14,947 nt of DNA from Microcaldota archaeon (GTDB taxonomy: Archaea; Micrarchaeota; Micrarchaeia; Anstonellales; Bilamarchaeaceae): NCBI GenBank assembly GCA_026992595.1, contig JALWZW010000052.1:1-14947 (forward strand). Direction: 5' to 3'. Shown here one piece after another: positions 1 to 5,490 of the stretch. The notes below the pieces were generated by a model, which searched no databases, was not told the origin of the DNA, and saw only the letters and a program-made list of their open reading frames with translations. A program made the translations under genes and the position numbers. Every line of letters starts with the position of its first letter. The stretch's first letter is position 1.

Positions 1-33
1 CTCCACCACTTCCCTTATCTCAAACTCGTCCAT
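1..33 (-). CDS. 5' end of an unidentified gene leaving the window
   Basis: An ATG at 33 (minus strand) opens a frame reading MDEFEIREVVE up to the window edge with no stop. It is preceded at the right distance by an A/T-rich TATA-like element (57-67), which supports a real leaderless start. It is divergent from the multicopper oxidase and shares its intergenic region, so a regulator or metal-handling protein is possible, but eleven residues do not allow a family call. Confidence 0.55.
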   Translation of the reverse strand, partial: MDEFEIREVVE

Positions 34-56
34 GAAAAGAGATAAGCGCAAGGGGA

Positions 57-67
57 TTTTTAAATTT
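57..67 (-). promoter_or_regulatory. TATA box of the leftward gene
   Basis: On the minus strand the stretch reads AAATTTAAAAA. Its centre lies about 29 nt upstream of the ATG at 33, so transcription would start almost at the start codon, as in leaderless archaeal mRNAs. Confidence 0.45.
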
Positions 68-114
68 TTCACTTAAAATGAGCATTTTTTGGAAAAATAC
101 TCACTCAAAGTGAG
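68..114. promoter_or_regulatory. Pair of palindromic operator-like sites between divergent promoters
   Basis: The right site (100-114) is a perfect inverted repeat, CTCACT-CAA-AGTGAG. The left site (68-82, TTCACT-TAA-AATGAG) is a degenerate copy; the 16-nt cores at 69-84 and 101-116 match at 14 positions. The centres are 32 bp apart, about three helical turns, so both would face the same side of the DNA. The pair fills the space between the leftward TATA box (57-67) and that of the multicopper oxidase (131-139). This is the expected layout for a dimeric repressor or activator serving both genes. Which factor binds is unknown. Confidence 0.6.
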
Positions 115-130
115 CAATTTTTTCAATAAC

Positions 131-139
131 TTATAAAAA
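131..139 (+). promoter_or_regulatory. TATA box of the multicopper oxidase gene
   Basis: TTATAAAAA is centred about 28 nt upstream of the ATG at 163, which puts the transcription start at or next to the start codon. No Shine-Dalgarno sequence is visible, consistent with a leaderless transcript. Confidence 0.6.
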
Positions 140-162
140 CACAAACACTTAAAAGAGAAATA

Positions 163-1512
163 ATGAGACAGTTTATTGTAATTTTTATTCTTTTAATAGG
201 ATGTCTAAGCACAACTTCGCAAAAAGAAGTAAAAGAACAATTAGCAGAAGAATTCCTCAGAGCATATAGCCATAAAAACATATCTTCAAGAATGGTTGAA
301 GTATCTTTTAGCGCTAAAGAAGAAGAAGTTGAAATCTTTGAAGGAAACACTCAAAAAGCATGGGCATATAATTCTTCCATCCCTGGACCAGTAATAAGAA
401 TAAAATTAGGAGACACAATAAAGATAAAATTCAAAAACGAACTTCCCCAACCAACCACCATTCATTTCCATGGAATAAGAGTTCCAAACGCAATGGATGG
501 AGTGCCAGGAGTAACACAACTCCCCATAAAACCAGGAGAGATATTTGTTTATGAATTCACACCAAAAGACCCAGGAACATACTGGTTCCACCCTCACATA
601 AGAGGGCATGAACAATTAGAAAAAGGACTATACGGGGGGATAATTGTGGAAGATGGATTAACTTTTGATAAGGATGTGGTGGTTTTTTTAGATGACTGGT
701 TAGTAAATAAAGACGGGAGCATTAATGAAAATTTCGAAAGTTTGCATGCAGCCATGATGAATGGTAGATGGGGAAATGTGATTACTGCAAATGGAAAAAC
801 ATCAGAAATCATAAATATAAAATCAGGAGAACGATTAAGATTAAGAATAATAAATGCGGCAAATGCCCGCATATTTAATCTAACTCACAACTCAACTCAA
901 AAACAAGAATATTTTGCAATAGATGGGTTTTTCACAAGAAAACCTAAAAAATTCTCATGGTATGATCTGGCGCCAGGGAACAGGATCGACCTAGATATAT
1001 ACACGAATGAAAGTTTTGTTATTTATGATGCGAGGACAAGAAGAATATTGGTAAAAATAAATGTAACCACATCACAACCACTGAAAGAAAAAGAAGCATT
1101 GCCCATAGCGCAGTATATACCATCTCTAAAAAAAGCAGCACAATTAGAATTTGATAGAGAATATGTATACAGAATAGAAAGAAGACCAGGAGGTCCTGTA
1201 TGGACCATAAATGGAAAATCTTGGCCAGAATATGAATCATACATTTTTGAAGCAGGAAAGTTCAATATAATAAGATTAAGAGACCAATCAGGCAGAATAC
1301 ACCCAGTGCACTTTCATGGATTATTTTTCAAGGTTTTAAGAAGAAATGGAAAGTTTGTAGATGAAGGGAGTTTTAGAGATACAGTGATTTTGTACCCTAA
1401 TGATGTGGTAGATGTGGCGCTTGTTCCTTTAGATAAAGGAAAGTGGGTCAACCATTGCCATATACAAGAACATGCAGAAAGAGGATTTATGACAGCAATT
1501 GAGGTTGTCTAA
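163..1512 (+). CDS. Multicopper oxidase, secreted lipoprotein-like
   Basis: Three-cupredoxin-domain oxidase (449 aa, usual length) that would couple one-electron oxidation of a metal ion or phenolic substrate to reduction of O2 to water, outside the cell. A short hydrophobic leader ends in an LIGC lipobox (C14), so the protein is probably lipid-anchored. All eleven copper ligands are visible: HFHG (H101, H103), HPH (H143, H145), HPVHFHG (H380, H383, H385) and HCHIQEH (H431, C432, H433, H437). The type-1 axial position, ten residues after C432, is F442 and not Met. The gene is A/T-rich, prefers GCA, AGA and ATA codons and has only about four GCGC tetramers, unlike its neighbours, so it may have been acquired. 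It stands alone behind its own promoter and two palindromes. Cuprous oxidase, laccase-like enzyme or nitrite-reductase-like relative cannot be separated here; three-domain ligand spacing favours a laccase/CueO type. Confidence 0.93.
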   Translation: MRQFIVIFILLIGCLSTTSQKEVKEQLAEEFLRAYSHKNISSRMVEVSFSAKEEEVEIFEGNTQKAWAYNSSIPGPVIRIKLGDTIKIKFKNELPQPTTIHFHGIRVPNAMDGVPGVTQLPIKPGEIFVYEFTPKDPGTYWFHPHIRGHEQLEKGLYGGIIVEDGLTFDKDVVVFLDDWLVNKDGSINENFESLHAAMMNGRWGNVITANGKTSEIINIKSGERLRLRIINAANARIFNLTHNSTQKQEYFAIDGFFTRKPKKFSWYDLAPGNRIDLDIYTNESFVIYDARTRRILVKINVTTSQPLKEKEALPIAQYIPSLKKAAQLEFDREYVYRIERRPGGPVWTINGKSWPEYESYIFEAGKFNIIRLRDQSGRIHPVHFHGLFFKVLRRNGKFVDEGSFRDTVILYPNDVVDVALVPLDKGKWVNHCHIQEHAERGFMTAIEVV

Positions 1513-1521
1513 AGCACAAAC

Positions 1522-1529
1522 ATTTAAAT
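1522..1529 (+). promoter_or_regulatory. TATA-like box for the glutaredoxin gene
   Basis: ATTTAAAT-type element in the short gap after the multicopper oxidase. It predicts a transcript start near 1551, leaving a short leader to the ATG at 1561. It suggests that the 1561-3050 cluster has its own promoter. Confidence 0.4.
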
Positions 1530-1560
1530 AACATTCAAAAGAATAAAAAATGTGGTTGCT

Positions 1561-1797
1561 ATGGCAAAGGTGATTGTTTATAGCGCGGAATGGTGTCCTT
1601 GGTGTCATAAAACCATTGAATATTTAAAAAATAGGGGAGTGGATTTTGAAGTAAGGGATGTGGAAAAGAAGGAGTATGCAATAGAAGCGATGAAAAAAAG
1701 CGGGCAGACGGGGATACCTGTCATAGATATAAACGGAAAAATAATAGTGGGCTTTAATCAAAGCGCTATAGATGAGGCGCTGAAAGAGATAGAATGA
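1561..1797 (+). CDS. Glutaredoxin-like protein
   Basis: Small cytoplasmic thiol-disulfide oxidoreductase of 78 aa, a normal length for archaeal glutaredoxin/NrdH-like proteins. The active site is C12-P-W-C15, followed by the cis-proline motif TGIPVIDI (P53) and the GxxxxGF pattern (G59, G64-F65) typical of this family. The ATG at 1561 is preferred over an in-frame GTG at 1552 because MAKVIVYS begins directly with the first beta-strand. Its stop overlaps the start of the next gene by 4 bp (ATGA), implying coupled translation. CPWC is unusual between the common CPYC (glutaredoxin) and CGPC (thioredoxin); the electron donor cannot be told from sequence. Confidence 0.9.
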   Translation: MAKVIVYSAEWCPWCHKTIEYLKNRGVDFEVRDVEKKEYAIEAMKKSGQTGIPVIDINGKIIVGFNQSAIDEALKEIE

Positions 1798-2303
1798 GAT
1801 TGGCTGATGCTATAAGTATAAGCGGCACGGTTTTTTCATTATTAGGCGCCGCCTTCATAAACAACCTTCCCCTCGCCTTCTTCTTTTTCTCCCTTTCTTT
1901 TCTTTGTGATGCGTTAGACGGCTATGTGGCACGGAAACAAGGGCCAACAGCAAAAGGCGCATTTATTGATGCGCTATGCGATAGAATTTCGGACAGCGCT
2001 TTGTTTGGAGCGTTGGCGCTCGCAAGGCCTTTTCCCCAAAACCTCTTAGCGCTTACCTTAGTGGCCGTGGTGTTCCTCCCTGCATATATCCGCGCGCTTG
2101 CAGTGTATGCAGGATTGGCAAAAGCGCAAGAAGCGAAAAAATGGGGGGGAGTAGGGGGGAGGAGATGGCGCGCCCCCATCATCATCTTAGCATTAGGATT
2201 GGTTTTATTAGGCGTTGATGTATTAACTGAAATTTTAGCGCTTCTTATAGTGCTAACCCTTGCCACCACCCTCTCCCGCATAGTAAAAGCATTAAGTTTT
2301 TAA
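1794..2303 (+). CDS. CDP-alcohol phosphatidyltransferase family protein
   Basis: Integral membrane enzyme family that joins a CDP-activated lipid to a polar alcohol; in archaea this makes archaetidyl-inositol phosphate, -serine or -glycerol phosphate headgroups. Of 169 aa, roughly five or six hydrophobic segments are visible. The signature is present as D39-A-L-D42-G43-x2-A46-R47 ... G55-x3-D59-x3-D63, giving all four metal-binding aspartates. The gap between AR and the next G is seven residues here, one fewer than the eight in the usual pattern. The basic stretch after residue 110 (KKWGG to RRWR) is cytoplasmic-looking. It is translationally coupled to glutaredoxin by ATGA and followed 26 nt later by uS10. 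The alcohol substrate cannot be assigned. Confidence 0.88.
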   Translation: MRLADAISISGTVFSLLGAAFINNLPLAFFFFSLSFLCDALDGYVARKQGPTAKGAFIDALCDRISDSALFGALALARPFPQNLLALTLVAVVFLPAYIRALAVYAGLAKAQEAKKWGGVGGRRWRAPIIILALGLVLLGVDVLTEILALLIVLTLATTLSRIVKALSF

Positions 2304-2329
2304 TTTCTTCTCAATACATATCAATTCGC

Positions 2330-2638
2330 ATGACAAAGATTAGAATAAAAATTAGCGGTGAGGACCCCAAAGCGCTGGACAGCGTAGTAGGGCAAATAAA
2401 GACATTGGCAGATGCGCTTAATATGAAATTTATAGGGCCTGTGAGATTGCCCAGAAAAATTATGAGCGTAAGTCCCAGAAGAACCCCTTGCGGGGATGGG
2501 ACAGATACTTATGAGTATTGGGAAAAGAGAGTATATAGGCGGTTGGTGGATGTTGAAGGAGATGAAAAATATATAAAGCAAATATTAAGAATAAAAGTGC
2601 CTGCCAATGTGTTTGTAAAGATCTCCCTCTCTTCCTAA
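2330..2638 (+). CDS. rpsJ: Small ribosomal subunit protein uS10
   Basis: Ribosomal protein of the 30S head, 102 aa, full length for an archaeal uS10. Recognisable features are the N-terminal KIRIKISGEDPKALD strand-helix start, the GPVRLPRK segment that reaches into 16S rRNA, the conserved YEYWEKRVYRRLVDV stretch and the C-terminal IKVPANVFVKI strand. In many archaea rpsJ sits after the elongation factor 1A gene; here it follows a phospholipid enzyme and precedes a Mut7-C gene by a single base, so that order is not kept. A T/A-rich TATA-like stretch at about 2295-2303 could give a nearly leaderless transcript. Confidence 0.96.
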   Translation: MTKIRIKISGEDPKALDSVVGQIKTLADALNMKFIGPVRLPRKIMSVSPRRTPCGDGTDTYEYWEKRVYRRLVDVEGDEKYIKQILRIKVPANVFVKISLSS

Positions 2639-2639
2639 C

Positions 2640-3050
2640 ATGCTCCTTTTTGATGAGATGTTGAAAAAGCTGTGCAGATGGTTCAGAATTTTGGGAGTGG
2701 ACAGCGCTTATGCAAAAGGGTTAAGCGATAGGGAAATAGAGGAATGGGCGCGGAGAGAAGGAAGAGTGATAATAACCAAAGACAAAGAGTTGGGAAAAAG
2801 GCCTAATGCGGTGTTTTTAGAATCAGAGGAAATAGCAAGCCAGATTGCGGAGGTTATTAAAAAAACAGGGGTAAAAGTGGCTTTTCCCAACCGCACACGC
2901 TGTCCTTTGTGTAATAGGGCGCTGGTGGAAAAAGGGGAAAAGAGATGGGAATGTCCCAACTGTGGAAAGGAGTATTGGGTAGGGAGCCATTGGAAAAACA
3001 TTACAAAAGTTTATGAGCAGGTGAGGAAAACTCTAAAAATAACGCCATAA
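2640..3050 (+). CDS. Mut7-C RNase domain protein with zinc ribbon
   Basis: PIN-like putative ribonuclease of the Mut7-C family (PF01927 type), 136 aa and complete. The N-terminal PIN-like part carries acidic residues D5, D30 and D48 in LLFDEMLKKLCRWFRILG, LSDREIEEWAR and ITKDKEL. The C-terminal zinc ribbon has C88-x2-C91 and C105-x2-C108, followed by the family hallmark YWVGSHW (112-118). The start lies one base after the uS10 stop, so the two are probably translated from one mRNA. The family is common as a stand-alone protein in archaea; its RNA substrate is not established, and a role near the ribosome is only suggested by the neighbour. Confidence 0.88.
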   Translation: MLLFDEMLKKLCRWFRILGVDSAYAKGLSDREIEEWARREGRVIITKDKELGKRPNAVFLESEEIASQIAEVIKKTGVKVAFPNRTRCPLCNRALVEKGEKRWECPNCGKEYWVGSHWKNITKVYEQVRKTLKITP

Positions 3051-3083
3051 TTTCTTAAGTATGGTTAATAAATAATGGCGTTA
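3040..3083. repeat. Inverted repeat across the Mut7-C / AAA ATPase junction
   Basis: TAACGCCAT (3040-3048, overlapping the Mut7-C stop) is perfectly repeated in inverted form as ATGGCGTTA (3075-3083), with 26 bases between the arms. The right arm abuts the TATA element of the ATPase gene. It could be a transcript 3'-end hairpin or an operator of the ATPase gene. Confidence 0.5.
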
Positions 3084-3091
3084 AATATAAA
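3080..3091 (+). promoter_or_regulatory. TATA box of the AAA ATPase gene
   Basis: GTTAAATATAAA-type element centred about 30 nt before the ATG at 3116, with no Shine-Dalgarno sequence between them. This fits a leaderless transcript. Confidence 0.5.
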
Positions 3092-3115
3092 ATAATTCTC
3101 GCCCACTTAAAAACC

Positions 3116-4297
3116 ATGCAATATTTACCGCGCTTGCTGATGGGTAAAGTGGAGAGATGGATGGAGAGAAGAGTAGCGGTTATTTTAAGAGGGGCAAGGC
3201 AGGTAGGAAAAACCACTCTTTTAAAGATGTTGCAAAAAAAATATGGCGGGACATATATAGACATGACTGATGAGAGTTGGGCAGAAAGATTTAGCGCAGA
3301 CCCCTTATCCTTCGCAGAGTTAGAAGAGCCGCTCTATTTAGATGAGATAGAGATGGTTAAAAATGCGGGGAGGGCGCTTAAACTGCTTTACGATACAAAA
3401 AAACCTAAGATGGTGGTAAGCGGTTCGGGAGCGTTTGAAGTTAAAGAGAACATAAGCGGCTACTTGGTAGGAAGAAGTGTGTCCTTAACGCTTTACCCGC
3501 TTACATTCAGCGAATATGTGCTATGGCAAAGCGAAGAGATGTATAAATGGTATGAAAGAACAAGGAGAAAGATATGGAGCTATATTAGAGGTCAAAGCAA
3601 AGAGTTTCCTGAAGTGCCGCACATAAGAAAATTAGAAGAATATTACAAAGAGTATGTGAAATTTGGAGGGTATCCTGCGGTAGTAAGGATGAAAGAGGAT
3701 AAAAAAATGCGGCTAAAGAGCATAATAGAAAGCCAATTAGAAAGAGATGTGTTTAGGTTTTTTGATGTTAGAGAGAAGGAAAAATTTAGAGAATATTTGA
3801 AATATTTAGCCGCCAGTGTGGGAGGGATTTTTAATGTTCATTCAACAGGCCTAAGTTATCAGACCGCGTGGAACTATACAAATATTCTCATCATGGAGTA
3901 CATATTAGCGCTACTAAAACCCTTTCACAAAAACCTTTCCACCGAACTAAGGAAATCTCGCAAGATATATTTTTATGATATAGGAGTTGCGCGCCTCCTT
4001 TCTGAAGAAAGAATGGGCATAGGACAGGAAAGAGAGAATTTTGTTTTTATGCAGCTCAGCGCAGGCGAAGAGTTAAGATATTGGAGAACACAGGGCGGGG
4101 CGGAGATAGATTTTGTGGTTTTAGAAAGAGGGGAGCCGCGCATTGCGATAGAAGTGAAAAGCGCCAATAAAAGCAGTAGAGCGCTTTGGTCGTTCTTAGA
4201 GACATACAACCTCAATAGAGCAGTGGTGATAGGAAATGAGACAAAAATAGAAAAAAGAAAGCACGAGACAATATTTTTAGAACCTTGGTGGATATAA
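3116..4297 (+). CDS. AAA ATPase with C-terminal DUF4143 nuclease-like domain
   Basis: Member of the archaeal/bacterial AAA_14-DUF4143 ATPases, 393 aa, complete. The N-terminal NTPase has Walker A GARQVGKT (26-33), Walker B LYLDEIE (73-79), the sensor-like VSGSGAF (101-107) and the family's YLVGR (116-120), followed by LTLYPLTFSEY. The middle is helical and includes a winged-helix-like FNVHSTGLSYQTAWNY region. The C-terminal part has YFYDIGVARLL, then a PD-(D/E)XK-like core GAEIDFVV ... IAIEVKSA. These proteins are abundant and often multi-copy in archaea with no settled function; roles in mobile-element or toxin-like biology have been suggested. GCGC-rich codon use matches the host. It is monocistronic behind its own TATA box. 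Confidence 0.93.
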   Translation: MQYLPRLLMGKVERWMERRVAVILRGARQVGKTTLLKMLQKKYGGTYIDMTDESWAERFSADPLSFAELEEPLYLDEIEMVKNAGRALKLLYDTKKPKMVVSGSGAFEVKENISGYLVGRSVSLTLYPLTFSEYVLWQSEEMYKWYERTRRKIWSYIRGQSKEFPEVPHIRKLEEYYKEYVKFGGYPAVVRMKEDKKMRLKSIIESQLERDVFRFFDVREKEKFREYLKYLAASVGGIFNVHSTGLSYQTAWNYTNILIMEYILALLKPFHKNLSTELRKSRKIYFYDIGVARLLSEERMGIGQERENFVFMQLSAGEELRYWRTQGGAEIDFVVLERGEPRIAIEVKSANKSSRALWSFLETYNLNRAVVIGNETKIEKRKHETIFLEPWWI

Positions 4298-4301
4298 AAG
4301 G

Positions 4302-4333
4302 GCTTTTAAAAGGTAGGGATAATAAATTAATAA
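4302..4333 (+). promoter_or_regulatory. Promoter copy 1, nearly identical to the tRNA-Lys promoter
   Basis: This 32-bp segment matches 5144-5175 at 30 of 32 positions, including the TATA-like palindrome CTTTTAAAAG (4303-4312) and the AATAAATTAATAA tail. In the second copy the tRNA begins two bases after the segment ends, so the equivalent start here is about 4335. Confidence 0.6.
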
Positions 4334-4334
4334 C

Positions 4335-4441
4335 GCGTTAAATGAAAAAGTGAGAAAATGAGGAAGCTGCGGAGGCCCCCAAACGCAGCTGCCAACACGA
4401 TAAAAAGAATAGATAAGTTATTTTTACCCTACAAAAATAAT
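4335..4441 (+). ncRNA. Candidate structured leader or small RNA
   Basis: The predicted transcript from promoter copy 1 runs about 107 nt before the ASCH coding start. It contains a G/C-rich hairpin, AGCTGCG (4365-4371) with CGCAGCT (4384-4390), extendable past one mismatch by GG/CC. Directly before the start codon is a second hairpin, TTATTTTT (4418-4425) with AAAAATAA (4433-4440). The T-run in the second hairpin could end a short transcript, so the RNA may be an independent small RNA or an attenuator-like leader. No C/D or H/ACA box pattern was recognised. Confidence 0.35.
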
Positions 4442-4888
4442 ATGGTGATATTAATAAGCATCCACCATAAATATGTGGAAAAAATAAAACAAGGAAAAAA
4501 GAAATACGAGTTTCGCAGAAAGTATCCTCTAAAAGAGAAGAGCCTTGCCTTAATATATACGCCCAGGCCTATAAAAAACATAAATTTTTGGATATTGTTT
4601 GATAGCCCTATAAAAGGAGATATAAAGAAGTTGATAGAAATAAGCGGGTATAAAGATAAAGAAAAACAATCGTTGGTGGAATATTTCAAAGGTCTAGGAG
4701 AAGGATTCGCCATTCCTATCATCAAATTTGGAGAGATAAACCCCCCAGTTACACTAAAAGAAATGACTCAATACAAGATAAAACCACCACAACATATAAC
4801 TTATTTAGAAAAACACCAGACATTTTTAAAAATGGTGGCACAAAGATCACACATATTCTCAACTCTTTATTTTAAAAGAGATAAGTGA
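4442..4888 (+). CDS. ASCH (PUA-like) domain protein
   Basis: Small protein of about 148 aa beginning with MVILISIHHKYVEKIKQG, the classic ASCH start, followed by KKYEFRRKYP, where the basic residues line the putative RNA-binding groove of this PUA-like fold. The rest is a mixed alpha/beta stretch ending HIFSTLYFKRDK. ASCH proteins are thought to bind RNA or modified nucleotides; specific roles are mostly unknown. The frame is open up to an ATG at 4358, but the extra 28 residues are basic and unlike the family and cover a strong hairpin, so the ATG at 4442 is preferred. There are no GCGC tetramers, the gene is A/T-rich, and its 3' end overlaps a second ASCH-like gene tail to tail by 17 bp. It looks acquired. 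Confidence 0.75.
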   Translation: MVILISIHHKYVEKIKQGKKKYEFRRKYPLKEKSLALIYTPRPIKNINFWILFDSPIKGDIKKLIEISGYKDKEKQSLVEYFKGLGEGFAIPIIKFGEINPPVTLKEMTQYKIKPPQHITYLEKHQTFLKMVAQRSHIFSTLYFKRDK

Positions 4889-5063
4889 CCTCTAACTTTA
4901 ACTCTCTGCCCGTAAAACATTTGCGCGTTGGATGCCACTCCTTAAGTAAGAGTACATCTCCTTCCTTTACATCAAAATCAGCCAATCTTATTTCAAAAGA
5001 TTTCTTTCCGCTTTTTATCAACTCGAAATACTTAGGCCAGATTTTCTTTTTTATAGTCCTCAT
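4872..5063 (-). CDS. Short ASCH/DUF3850-like protein, C-terminally truncated
   Basis: The frame reads MRTIKKKIWPKYFELIKSG, then KKSFEIRLADFDVKEGDVLLLKEW and ends GRELKLEVTYLF. It matches the N-terminal two thirds of the DUF3850 (PUA-like) family, in which the conserved lysine/arginine-rich start and EGD-LLLKEW strand are typical. Relatives usually continue about 20-30 residues past the VTY strand, so the last strands are missing. The truncation point coincides with the 17-bp overlap with the convergent ASCH gene. The ATG at 5063 is chosen because homology begins there and the nearest TATA box (5091-5100) would start transcription near 5069; an ATG at 5078 is also in frame. It may be degenerate or a minimal functional form. 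Confidence 0.6.
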   Translation of the reverse strand: MRTIKKKIWPKYFELIKSGKKSFEIRLADFDVKEGDVLLLKEWHPTRKCFTGRELKLEVTYLF

Positions 5064-5090
5064 AAGAACCCCTTTCATTAGTTAGCATAG

Positions 5091-5116
5091 ATTTTATAAA
5101 AAGAAAAATTTATAAG
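5091..5116 (-). promoter_or_regulatory. Two TATA-like boxes for the short ASCH gene
   Basis: On the minus strand TTTATAAAAT (5091-5100) and TTATAAATT (about 5108-5116) are both good TATA matches. They predict starts near 5069 and 5085, which would favour the ATG at 5063 and at 5078 respectively. Confidence 0.45.
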
Positions 5117-5143
5117 CAACCAATCCATGCCCCTCATCCAAGA

Positions 5144-5175
5144 GCTTTTAAAAGTTAGGGACAATAAATTAATAA
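5144..5175 (+). promoter_or_regulatory. Promoter of tRNA-Lys (copy 2)
   Basis: CTTTTAAAAG (5145-5154) is centred about 28 nt before the first tRNA base (5178), the normal archaeal TATA distance. The segment is a 30/32 copy of 4302-4333. Confidence 0.65.
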
Positions 5176-5177
5176 AA

Positions 5178-5265
5178 GGGCCCGTAGCTCAGCTTGGTAG
5201 AGCGACGGACTTTTATTTTTAAAAAGGAAATCCGCAGGTCGAGGGTTCAAATCCCTCCGGGCCCA
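5178..5265 (+). tRNA. tRNA-Lys(TTT) with a 14-nt intron
   Basis: The acceptor GGGCCCG pairs with CGGGCCC, the D-arm is GCTC/GAGC with loop AGCTTGGTA, and the T-arm is GAGGG-TTCAAAT-CCCTC; the discriminator is A and no CCA is encoded. The anticodon stem CGGA/TCCG holds the loop CTTTTA-intron-A, giving anticodon TTT (5212-5214). Removing 14 nt after position 37 leaves a standard 74-nt tRNA-Lys. The 27-43 pair is A/C, a mismatch. The gene sits behind a well-placed TATA box and is followed by T-runs. Confidence 0.95.
5216..5229 (+). other. tRNA-Lys intron at 37/38
   Basis: Intron TTTTTAAAAAGGAA. A bulge-helix-bulge-like fold can be drawn: C32-U33-U34-U35 pairs with AAGG of the intron (C-G, U-G, U-A, U-A). 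The 3-nt bulge UA/U lies at the 5' site and AA/A at the 3' site, above the anticodon stem. The inner helix is too short to close, so this is a relaxed bulge-helix-loop form. Confidence 0.75.
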
Positions 5266-5271
5266 TATAAC

Positions 5272-5293
5272 TTTTTCTCCCTCAAACTTTTTT
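5272..5293 (+). terminator. Poly-T terminator of tRNA-Lys
   Basis: Two T-runs (5272-5276 and 5288-5293) follow the tRNA 3' end within 30 nt, as in archaeal intrinsic termination. The second run is also part of the first hairpin arm of the repeat array. Confidence 0.45.
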
Positions 5294-5339
5294 CTACTGT
5301 TTCACTGAGGTCAAAAGTTTGATCAAAAACACCTGAGGA
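5282..5339 (+). repeat. 58-bp repeat, copy A
   Basis: 54 of 58 positions match copy B at 5491-5548, 209 bp away. Its 10-bp stem is TCAAACTTTT (5282-5291) with AAAAGTTTGA (5313-5322). Confidence 0.85.
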
Positions 5340-5490
5340 TAACCTACGGTTTAGGTTTTTTCTTAGGTTAAAAGTTGTCAAAACTTCCTGAGGTGAACTT
5401 ACGGGTTAGGGGTTTTACTTAGGTTAAAAGTTACCAAAACTTCCTGAGGCAACTTTTTCTCCTGTATTTCTTAGGTTAAAAGTTGTCAAA

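Noticed and set aside
3116..4297. Transposase or IS element
   Set aside because: Walker motifs and the DUF4143 architecture are clear, and no terminal inverted repeats or target duplications surround the gene.
4358..4441. 28-residue N-terminal extension of the ASCH protein
   Set aside because: The ASCH homology begins at the ATG at 4442; the extension is basic, atypical and overlies a strong hairpin.
4335..4441. C/D-box or H/ACA guide RNA
   Set aside because: No RUGAUGA/CUGA box pair and no ANA/ACA box at the right distance from the hairpin were found, so only a generic structured RNA is proposed.
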